Positions 36,401 to 48,400 of a stretch of 64,000 bases of DNA are shown piece by piece (position 1 is the first letter of the stretch; the number at the start of each line of letters is the position of its first letter). The stretch is from Imbricaverruca yamaguchii. Its lineage: Eukaryota > Arthropoda > Thecostraca > Neoverrucidae. Under the pieces are notes generated by a model. It saw nothing but the letters and a program-made list of their open reading frames with translations, had not been told where the DNA came from and did no database searches. Location of the stretch: positions 1,641,501-1,705,500 of the forward strand of contig JAOTOL010001548.1 of assembly GCA_034440575.1 (NCBI GenBank), read 5' to 3'. The position numbers and the translations under genes are program-made.

Positions 36401-39400
36401 GGCCGGTATCGTCGTCTTTGAAGGTAGCCCGTCTGTGGCGGATGGCAGGGGTCGTCCTTGAAGGCAGCCCTATCTGTGGCGGATGATAGGGGTCGGCCTT
36501 GAAGGTAGCCCGTCTGTGGCGAATGGCGGAGGCTGGTATCGTCGGCCTTGAAGGTAGCCCGTCTGTGACGGATGACAGGGATCGTCTTTGAAGGTAACCC
36601 CTTCTGGGGCGGATGGCAAGGGTCGGCCTTGAAGACAGCTCTGTCTGTGGCGGATGATATGGGTCGGCTTGAAGGTAGCCCCTTCTGTGGCGGATGGCAG
36701 GGGTCGGCCTTGAAGGCAGCCCCATCTGTGCGGATGGCAGGGGTCGGGCGTGAAGGTAGCCCCTTCTGATGCGGATGGCAGGGGTCGGCCTTGAAGGCAG
36801 CCCTGTCTGTGGCGGATGATAGGGGTCGGCCTTGAAGGTAGCCCCGTCTGTGGCGGATGACAGGGGTCGGCCTTGAAGGTAGCCCCGTCTGTGGCGGATG
36901 GCAGGGGTCGGTATCGTCGGCCGTGAAGGTAGCCTCGTCTGTGGCGGATGGCAGAGGTTGGCCTTGAAGGTAGCCCCTTCTGTGGCGGATGGCAGAGATT
37001 GGCCTTGAAGGTAGTCTGTGGCAAATGGTGGAGGCCGGTATCGGGCCAGCTCAGCAAGGGTGACTGTGACGACAGCCATGCTTGTGTCTACAGTCTGGCT
37101 GTTTGCCGTCTGCACTGTGGAGCGCTTCGCTGTTTGACTGGCGCGATCAGTACCGAATCCAGACCACCATGAAAATGCCGCATGCCATCGGTTAGTTCCA
37201 GTCCTGGACGGGAAACGTTTTCGGACGACATGAATTATCAATGCGTTGCTAATTTCCACCTGCGAGAGCTTCAAGAATATTTTCCTGCTACCGGTGCTCT
37301 GAGATAGACACCGCGAGACAATCGTTGTCTTGTCTCTCCAAGCCAACGGTTAGGGAGGTGGGAAGGAAATTTCTCATTCTTTTTTTTTGCCCAGGTCTGC
37401 CAGTGGTTGTGGGTTATCGAGATGACCAGTGGTGTATCCAGGCGCCGCCCGTGGCCTTCACACCAATTTCGTGCGGCACTGTTGGTGGCTGTTCGGTCAT
37501 TACTCCTCCTCAAGCAGGCCACTTGAGACCGTCTGTCTGACGTTGTGGGCATGCAACTCAAGGATGCCGTCGATGACGAGTAGTCCAGGGGTGAGGTACC
37601 CGTCTCCCAACCGAAAGACTGTGGGTTCGTGTCCCGCCTGCCGCTACTTTTCGCCCGCGACCAATCGGCGTGGGAGATTATCAAGGGTATATGGCCCAAC
37701 AATCGACGTGTTCCAAGACCAATGACCACGAACCGCAATCAAGAAAGTCGTTTGGAACGTTATCAGGACCCATTTGTTGAACTTGTTGCTCTTTGACTGC
37801 GACTGCGACCGCGACTGCGATTGCGGCCGTCTGGCGCCAGAAGTTCGTGGAGAACTCCGAGTAAGCGTCATGCATCGCCACGTAGCCGAATATTTGGCCA
37901 GTTGCGGGTACTTAGGGGACATATTGCGATGCCAGAAAATTGAATTTGACAAAAAACAAACTATAGTGAATAGATAGTGTAGCGTAGCCCGCGCCGTCTT
38001 TCCGGTTAAATCCTCACACCCCGTCTCGGGGGGGGGGGTTGAAGACCCCCTCTAAAATCCAAACTAAGCATCGCATGAAGACGAAACAGGCGTCATCGGA
38101 AAGCGCTCGACGAGTAGGGTCCAGGTCCACCCTCCAAAACAATTTTGCCCCAAAATGACGTCACCAGGGGCTATATTTTCACGACTTTTCACGACTTACA
38201 TTATGTTTTTGACTTTGGGGAGTTCATTTTCGGAGATATATGAAAACCAAAAAATATTTAGAATGAGAATAGGACAGCGAAATCGACCAGGACCATAACT
38301 TTTTTGCCTTCCCCAATTTTTTTTGGGAAATTTCAAAGTTTTGAGTTTTCAAGTTTTCTTTAATTTTCCTTTTCCAATGGGTAGACCAAACTGAGAAACA
38401 TTGTTGGAAGTCAACTTGCCGGCGTGCAAGTTGCGGGTTTGCCGGCGTGCCTCGATCAAACACTACCCATGCTGCCATTGCACGGCAGTATCCGAGTGCA
38501 TGGTTGATAAGATATACCACTTGGAAGGCGGCCGTCCGATATATCGCCGATATAAATTGTAATGGAGAAAAAGCAGATTAATGGCGCCGCATTTCCATTT
38601 GCCAGCTGCGGAGTGAAAATAATCTGGACTCGATATGATCTATGTTTGTGTGCTGTAGATAATAATTGTATTGTTACATACCGATCATCACAATGGTCTG
38701 ATCCTTTGTATGCCATGGAAATCTGGTACAGGGGAACTGAGTGTATAGAAATAGCAAGTAAGCAAGATGTGCCGATTGTGCTGATTTTCCAGGGCCGAGT
38801 TAAGTCGAACCCTCACATACCAAACCTGGGCATAGCGGGAATCGTACTTTGTGAATTTGAATGACATTGCATGAGTGAGGTGGATAGAGTATGTGGCGGG
38901 ATGGGGGTGGATGCCCCATCATCCGTCGTGGAAATGCACGTATGAGTGAGGTGGATATAGCGTGTGGCGAGATGGGGGTGGATGTACTACTGATTCGTCT
39001 TAGAAAGGGGCGAAAGCTTGCCATGTTTAGTTGCAACGCTATTACATCCCTCGCCATTCACCGTGCTGATTGTGTATGACCTTGAAGCGTTGCATGCTGC
39101 TTGCCTATGACCTGCTATGGACATGGATATAACATGGATCGCCACACACATCACTCCAATCTACACCGGAGGCCCATAATTTGTCCCAGCTTTACTTTCA
39201 AACCAAATGAAGTTGAAATTGAGCTTCAGATCATTCCATTATCTATTCACCTGGAGCTATCGTGTGCATTTAATGGAACTCGTCTCGTGTTCATGCGACA
39301 GTAAAGAGCTCGGCATGTTTCTGTTGCATTGAAATCCCGTGGTAGGCTTGCTTATTTCTTTGTTTATTCTAGTTCGTTACCCAACTGGCGGTTGTACCCA

Positions 39401-42400
39401 ATAATAAGTGAAGTCACGTAAATAAAAGACAAAAGACACAGGAGTTTGCGTTCCCCAAGGGGACACAATTTTCGTTCAACCATAGCGATGGGTGCTGGTG
39501 GCCGGCTCATAACAATCGCTTTACCAAAGTGTTTGTTCAGTGGGGGCGAACTATGGTTCAAGCAGCTTCACTATGTAAGAATAATACCTTGGACAATTGT
39601 GTAAGTAGGAGTCGAAATGTGTCCTCTCACGCATTTCTCGATGTCATTTGACTACTTCCATTCCAAAGAAATACTAGGTAGTGGCCGTTGCCGTCCACGG
39701 GCAGGTCGGCTCCATCACCTCCCCGTTGGTGCGACGGCCACTACCTAGTATTTCATCGGAAGTAATCAAATGACATCGGTAATGCAATTTCAGAATATTC
39801 TGGTGAAATTATAAACCAACTCTCAAATGATGTGCAATTTCAACACTAGGAGAGACACATTTATGTTTGCGCAATGTAAGCCTAGACTTGAGCCCAGTCG
39901 TTACCCCTGTCGAAGCTGCATGTGCCGCCAACACGAGCTGACAGTCCGGCTGTGCTCTTCAGTACACACTGGACACATTCACCGAGAAGCGAGAGACCCA
40001 GTGGAAATACGAGCCGTCCTCTGGGCCGGCGATGCCGCCCACCGGGCTGGTGCCGCCCGGGCCCTGGGAAGTGCCCGTCTCGCCTCCAAAAATGTTCAAG
40101 GTACGGCTCAACGGTTTGTGTTGGTGTTGTGGCCCCGGTGTGTTCAAGGTACAGCTGGACTGTTTGTGCTGGTGTTCTGGCCCCGGTGTGTTCAAGGTAC
40201 AGCTGGACGGTTTGTGCTGGTGTTCTGGCCCCGGTGTGTTCAAGGTACAGCTGGACTGTTTGTGCTGGTGTTCTGGCCCCGGTGTGTTCAAGGTACAGCT
40301 GGACTGTTTGTGCTGGTGTTCTGGCCCCGGTGTGCTCAAGATACAGCAGGACTGTTTGGCTCGTGTTCTGGCCCCAGTGTGTCTGTATATGAGCCGTATG
40401 CATCAGTGGAACTACGGCATACCAGAGACGCGCTTTTTTTTACGAACTCCGTGAAGTTTAGCCTGGGTGCTTTCTGATGACGCTGTGCAGATGTCGCCAG
40501 AGCGGGAGTCGCTCAAAAGCGGACACTGATTTGATGGGGTGGCGAATTAATTCGGAAGGGGGACTTCATTGAAAATCGGCTGCAGCTCAATGAACTTCAA
40601 AGTCGTTCCGCGACTTCAGCCGGGCCCAGCCTCACCAGACTCGGATATGTCGACGATCATACTTTCCAGCCATTGTTTGTTCACTCAACATTTTGTTTTA
40701 GCTGATCAAATGTTGAATTAATGCCGAGAGGGTAAAAGAAAAGGCACCCAAGGCTGGCATACAATGCTGTGTTGGCCTACCCATGAGCTTCTATGGGCTG
40801 ATCGTGTTTTTTATAGTAAATTGTCAGTGATATTAGGTGATATATGGGTATTGAGGCGCATTTTGATATTTTGAAGTTATGTGAAGTCACAGCCTGCAGT
40901 TCAATCTCGATCGTTATCAATGGCGGACCCTGTGGGGAGTAAGCGGGCACACATTTTCACTAGAAATCTGCTGCTTGTATCACATGGGACTAGAAATCTG
41001 CTGCTTGTATTTTACTGATGTCGTCGAGCCCTTTGTTGTGACGTGCTGAATCATACTTCAAGTGCTTGTTGGACTCATGTGCTACGCAGGATAACGAGAC
41101 GGTCGAGGAGATCCCCAATACTGAGGTGGTGAAGCCATGTCACGACTGCCAGGGACACGGAGACGCCCGCTGCGGAGACTGTAGCGGACGTGGATACGTG
41201 AGTACCTCCAGGGATGGTGGCGCCCGCTGCGGAGACTACAGCGGACGTGGATACGTGAGTATCTCCAGGGGTGGTGGCGCCCACTGCGGAGACTGCAGCG
41301 GACGTGGATACGTGAATATCTCCAGGGGTGGTGGCGCCCGCTGTGGAGACTGCAGCGGACGTGGATACGTGAGTACCTCCAGGGATGGTGGCGCCCGCTG
41401 CGGAGACTGTGAAGGACGTTGATACGTTGGTGCCTTCAGACTGTAATTATGCTGACTATGGTTATTATTATAGTTAGTATAACTACGCACAGGTGTATAT
41501 TAAGCCCATGTGGAAGACAACACGGCGTGCTAGAACAGTCCAGACCGAGAACATTATCCTCCAATGGGTAATGCTAAAATATGACTAATGCTGGTATTAA
41601 CATCTGCATTGTGCCCGGCCGACCAGACAAAAGTCGTGGCTGAGGAAGTTTGAACTTTCAGCCAGTTGGACAGCATTTAAGCTATATGTACAATGCATTT
41701 GGATCGGATTTCCTCCGGACTTCATGCTGTATAATGTTCTGTGCCGTTGTATGCCTTCTGTGAGACATACGGATGCAATTACTATTATATGTGCAGGCAA
41801 AAACTTTGGAAGAAAAAGCCCCACGATGATTTTCCTGGGAGGATATTTTCACCACGGCACACGTGGCCGTGCCGCTCACCGCACCACACGTGACCGTACC
41901 GCTCACCGCACCACAGGTGGCCGTACCGCTCACCACACCACACGTGACCGTACCGCTCACCACACCACACGTGACCGTACCGCTCACCGCACCACACGTG
42001 GCCGTACCGCTCACCACACCACAGGTGGCCGTACCGCTCACCACACCACACGTGACCGTACCGCTCACCACACCACACGTGACCGTACCGCTCACCACAC
42101 CACACGTGACCGTACCGCTCACCGCACCACACGTGGCCGTACCGCTCACCACACCACAGGTGGCCGTACCGCTCACCACACCACACGTGACCGTACCGCT
42201 CACCACACCACAGGTGGCCGTACCGCTCACCACACCACACGTGGCCGTACCGCTCACCACACCACAGGTGGCCGTACCGCTCACCACACCACAGGTGGCC
42301 GTACCGCTCACCGCACCACACGTGGCCGTACCGCTCACCACACCACAGGTGGCCGTACCGCTCACCACACCACAGGTGGCCGTACCGCTCACCACACCAT

Positions 42401-45400
42401 AGGTGGCCGTACCGCTCACCACACCACACGTGGCCGCACCGCTCACCACACCACAGGTGGCCGTACCGCTCACCACACCACGGACCGTACCCACCCACGT
42501 GACCGTACCGCTCACCACACCACACGTGACCGTACCGCTCACCACACCACACGTGACCGTACCGCTCACCACACCACACGTGGCCGTACCGCTCACCACA
42601 CCACAGGTGGCCGTACCGCTCACCACACCACGTACCGCTCACCACACCACACGTGGCCGTACCGCTCACCGCACCACACGTGGCCGTACCGCTCACCGCA
42701 CCACACGTGACCGTACCGCTCACCACACCACAGGTGGCCGTACCGCTCACCGCACCACACGTGACCGTACCGCTCACCACACCACACGTGACCGTACCGC
42801 TCACCACACCACACGTGGCCGTACCGCTCACCGCACCACACGTGGCCGTACCGCTCACCACACCACACGTGACCGTACCGCTCACCGCACCACACGTGGC
42901 CGTACCGCTCACCACACCACACGTGGCCGTACTACTACCACACCACGTGGCCGTACCGCTCACCGCACCACACGTGGCCGTACGCTCACCACACCACACG
43001 TGGCCGTACCGCTCACCACACCACACGTGACCGTACCGCTCACCGCACCACACGTGGCCGTACCGCTCACCACACCACCACACACTGGCCGTACCGCTCA
43101 CCGCACCACACGTGGCCGTACTACTGACCACACCACACGTGACCGTACCGCTCACCACACCACACGTGGCCGTACCGCTCACCACACCACACGTGGCCGT
43201 ACCGCTCACCACACCACACGTGGCCGTACCGCTCACCACACCACAGGTGGCCGTACCGCTCACCGCACCACACGTGGCCGTACCGCTCACCACACCACAC
43301 GTGGCCGTACCGCTCACCACACCACACGTGACCGTACCGCTCACCACACCACACGTGACCGTACCGCTCACCGCACCACACGTGACCGTACCGCTCACCA
43401 CACCACACGTGACCGTACCGCTCACCACACCACACGTGACCGTACCGCTCACCGCACCACACGTGGCCGTACCGCTCACCACACCACACGTGGCCGTACC
43501 GCTCACCACACCACACGTGACCGTACCGCTCACCACACCACACGTGGCCGTACCGCTCACCACACCACACGTGACCGTACCGCTCACCACACCACACGTG
43601 ACCGTACCGCTCACCGCACCACACGTGACCGTACCGCTCACCACACCACACGTGACCGTACCGCTCACCACACCACACGTGACCGTACCGCTCACCACAC
43701 CACACGTGACCGTACCGCTCACCACACCACACGTGGCCGTACCGCTCACCACACCACACGTGGCCGTACCGCTCACCACACCACACGTGACCGTACCGCT
43801 CACCACACCACACGTGGCCGTACCGCTCACCGCACCACACGTGGCCGTACCGCTCACCACACCACACGTGACCGTACCGCTCACCACACCACACGTGGCC
43901 GTGCCGCTCACCGCACCACACGTGGCCGTACCGCTCACCACACCACACGTGGCCGTACCGCTCACCGCACCACACGTGGCCGTACCGCTCACCACACACA
44001 CGTGGCCGTACCGCTCACCACACCACACGTGGCCGTACCGCTCACCGCACCACACGTGGCCGTACCACACCACACGTGGCCGTACCGCTCACCACACCAC
44101 ACGTGGGCCGTACCGCTCACCGCACCACACGTGACCGTACCGCTCACCACACCACACGTGGCCGTACCGCTCACCACACCACACGTGGCCGTACCGCTCA
44201 CCACACCACACGTGGCCGTACCGCTCACCGCACCACACGTGACCGTACCGCTCACCACACCCACCCCCACGTGGCCGTACCGCTCACCGCACCACACGTG
44301 GCCGTACCGCTCACCACACCACACGTGGCCGTACCGCTCACCGCACCACACGTGGCCGTACCGCTCACCACACCACACGTGGCCGTACCGCTCACCGCAC
44401 CACACGTGACCGTACCGCTCACCACACCACACGTGGCCGTACCACTGACCACACCACACGTGACCGTACCGCTCACCACACCACACGTGGCCGTACCGCT
44501 CACCGCACCACACGTGACCGTACCGCTCACCACACCACACGTGACCGTACCGCTCACCACACCACACGTGACCGTACCGCTCACCGCACCACACGTGGCC
44601 GTACCGCTCACCGCACCACACGTGACCGTACCGCTCACCACACCACACGTGGCCGTACCGCTCACCACACCACACGTGACCGTACCGCTCACCACACCAC
44701 ACGTGACCGTACCGCTCACCACACCACACGTGACCGTACCGCTCACCACACCACACGTGACCGTACCGCTCACCACACCACACGTGACCGTACCGCTCAC
44801 CACACCACACGTGACCGTACCGCTCACCACACCACACGTGACCGTACCGCTCACCACACCACACGTGGCCGTACCGCTCACCACACCACAGGTGACCGTA
44901 CCGCTCACCACACCACACGTGACCGTACCGCTCACCACACCACGTGACCGTACCGCTCACCACACCACACGTGGCCGTACCGCTCACCACACCACACGTG
45001 GCCGTACCGCTCACCACACCACACGTGACCGTACCGCTCACCACACCACACGTGACCGTACCGCTCACCACACCACACGTGACCGTACCGCTCACCGCAC
45101 CACAGGTGGCCGTACCGCTCACCGCACCACACGTGACCGTACCGCTCACCACACCACACGTGACCGTACCGCTCACCGCACCACACGTGGCCGTACCGCT
45201 CACCACACCACACGTGGCCGTACCGCTCACCGCACCACACGTGGCCGTACCGCTCACCACACCACACGTGACCGTACCGCTCACCACACCACACGTGACC
45301 GTACCGCTCACCGCACCACACGTGGCCGTAGCTACCCTCACCACACCACAGGTGGCCGTACCGCTCACCACACCACACGTGACCGTACCGCTCACCACAC

Positions 45401-48400
45401 CACACGTGACCGTACCGCTCACCACACCACACGTGACCGTACCGCTCACCGCACCACACGTGGCCGTACCGCTCACCACACCACAGGTGGCCGTACCGCT
45501 CACCACACCACACGTGACCGTACCGCTCACCACACCACACGTGGCCGTACCGCTCACCGCACCACACGTGGCCGTACCGCTCACCACACCACACGTGACC
45601 GTACCGCTCACCACACCACAGGTGGCCGTACCGCTCACCACACCACACGTGACCGTACCGCTCACCACACCACACGTGACCGTACCGCTCACCGCACCAC
45701 AGGTGGCCGTACCGCTCACCGCACCACACGTGACCGTACCGCTCACCACACCACACGTGACCGTACCGCTCACCACACCACACGTGGCCGTACCGCTCAC
45801 CACACCACAGGTGGCCGTACCGCTCACCGCACCACACGTGGCCGTACTACTGACCACACCACACGTGGCCGTACCGCTCACCGCACCACACGTGACCGTA
45901 CCGCTCACCACACCACACGTGACCGTACCGCTCACCACACCACACGTGGCCGTACCGCTCACCGCACCACACGTGGCCGTACTACTGACCACACCACACG
46001 TGACCGTACCGCTCACCGCACCACACGTGGCCGTACTACTGACCACACCACACGTGGCCGTACCGCTCACCGCACCACACGTGACCGTACCGCTCACCAC
46101 ACCACAGGTGGCCGTACCGCTCACCACACCACACGTGGCCATACCGCTCACCACACCACACGTGACCGTACCGCTCACCACACCACAGGTGGCCGTACCG
46201 CTCACCACACCACAGGTGGCCGTACCGCTCACCGCACCACACGTGGCCGTACCGCTCACCACACCACACGTGACCGTACCGCTCACCACACCACAGGTGG
46301 CCGTACCGCTCACCACACCACAGGTGACCGTACCGCTCACCACACCACAGGTGGCCGTACCGCTCACCGCACCACACGTGACCGTACCGCTCACCACACC
46401 ACACGTGACCGTACCGCTCACCACACCACACGTGACCGTACCGCTCACCACACCACACGTGACCGTACCGCTCACCGTTTGCCGCTGACTCGCGCAGGAG
46501 ACGTGCACCAGCTGTTCGGGCACTGGCACCCGGATCGGAGACGAGACGTGCACGTGGTGCGACGGCACCGGCTCCAAGAGGTGCACGTGGTGCTCCGGTT
46601 CCGGCATGAAAACGTGCAAAACGTGCAACGGACATCGTTACCTGCGCTGCTATGTCGAACTGCGCGTCACCTGGTGAGAGAAGATCGAACTGGGGGCCGG
46701 TCACATCCTGACGAAAACCGAGCTCAGCACTGGTCACATCCTGACGAAAACCGAACTCAGCGCCGGTCGCATGCTGCTCCTGGCACCGTGCGTCAATGGA
46801 TTGTACCTGTGTTTATGCATAGTGAGCGCAGCTTGGACCAGACTGGGATCTGATAGCTTATGACGGGCCGCACTGACGTCCTGGTATTGCTGCCGATGGA
46901 GGGTCACACTGACGTCCTGGTATTGTTGCCGATGGAAGATTAACTGATGAATGACACGACGGGTAGGTGTTACCGGACAATATTAAGCATGAGATATGTG
47001 ATACTGGACCATTGAGCATGTGATACTGCGTGAAACAAATGCTGCTGCTGTTCTACTTTGCAACATGAAGCTTTGACTAGCGTGCAACTGATCACTTAAT
47101 AAGCTAGGATACCAGTGAGCAGCAGCATTACTGATTTACTGCGACACAAATCCCCTGATTGTCCCATCCAGCACTGTATTATCCATCCGACCCCTTCGCA
47201 TTAACTCGCTGTCCTCCCACTGGCAACCAGCCCCCTCACATACCCTTGGGCACCCTTTGGGGTGTCGTTTTGTGTTATTTTTGGGTGGCTCAAGTTACCC
47301 CAGCCTTCTCTTAAGCCACCCCAATACGGATTTGAGCCATCCCAATAGCTTTGCGGAAAAAATTAGCCATTAGAGCAACAGTGCACATTGTAAGCATGTG
47401 CACACATGATTAACAGTCCACATTTTCTTACTTACGTGCCCTCAACGCGACGTACACATATCTGGATCTTGTTAGTTATTAACACTTTAACAGTTGTGTT
47501 TTGCTTTCATTACTCGACTTATAGTTTCTCCGCCAACATGACTAAGGCGATTGCTAAGCCAATGCATGACTAAGCCAATGACAGTTACAGCCAAGTACAG
47601 AATAATTGTTTAGCTGTCTCCTGGACCCAGACATGAACAGCTAACACATCCGATAATATCATTAACCCGTCGCGTCTCGGGGGGGGGTCAACCGCCCCAC
47701 TCAGGTTTTTCGCGGACGAACGGCGCGCGGCAGCGCGCCCAAATTTGGCATACCTTTTCCCACATCAATTTGACATGTTGATTCAAAATGTTTAGGTCAG
47801 GTTATCTAGGGTCAACGAGTTAGTCAAGGTCAAGTGAGGTCACCTCCAAAAAAGTTCAACCAGTCGTCACGCTTTAACGGATACAGATATTTTAATGAAA
47901 CTTTCAGCGTTTGCTTATCTTTACGGATGCAACAAAACGTACCAGTGGAATTTTTAATTTCTTTTCGTTTTTGACTAAATAAAAATTTTGCGTATTTGCC
48001 ATTGGTGACGTCACTTTTTGGACAATGTCACTTCTCCAAAGCAATTTCCCCCCTGGTGACGTCACTTTTCGGAGGAAATTGTTTTGGAGAGTGGACCCGG
48101 ACCCTACTCGTCGAGCGCTTTCCGATAACGCCTCTTTCGTTCTCGTGCGATGCTTAGTTTGGATTTTAGAGGGTCGGTCTTCACCCCCCCCCGAGAGGTG
48201 AGAATTTGACCGGAGAGACGGCGCGGGTTAAGTTGTGGACACAATTAGCGACTCTGCGGGACAATGCTGACGATCATACTTGCGTGTGCTTTATTTTGCG
48301 AACAAAGCAGCCCGACCAAAATAACGAAAAGCTGCCATTGTGTTCCGAGTTCGAAAATATTGTTCATCCGTAGAGGTCAAGTTCAGCTGTATTCGCGAAT

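Noticed and set aside
36369..37346. 325-codon - strand open frame
   Set aside because: It runs antisense through the exon 2 donor array and its repeats; composition is repeat-driven and no splice structure or homology is visible.
44076..46853. 925-codon + strand open frame, and similar 660-880-codon frames on both strands
   Set aside because: They are translations of the 27-bp array. 27 is a multiple of three and the unit lacks stops in several frames on both strands; no start context, no domain, and the array lies between two proven exons in an intron.
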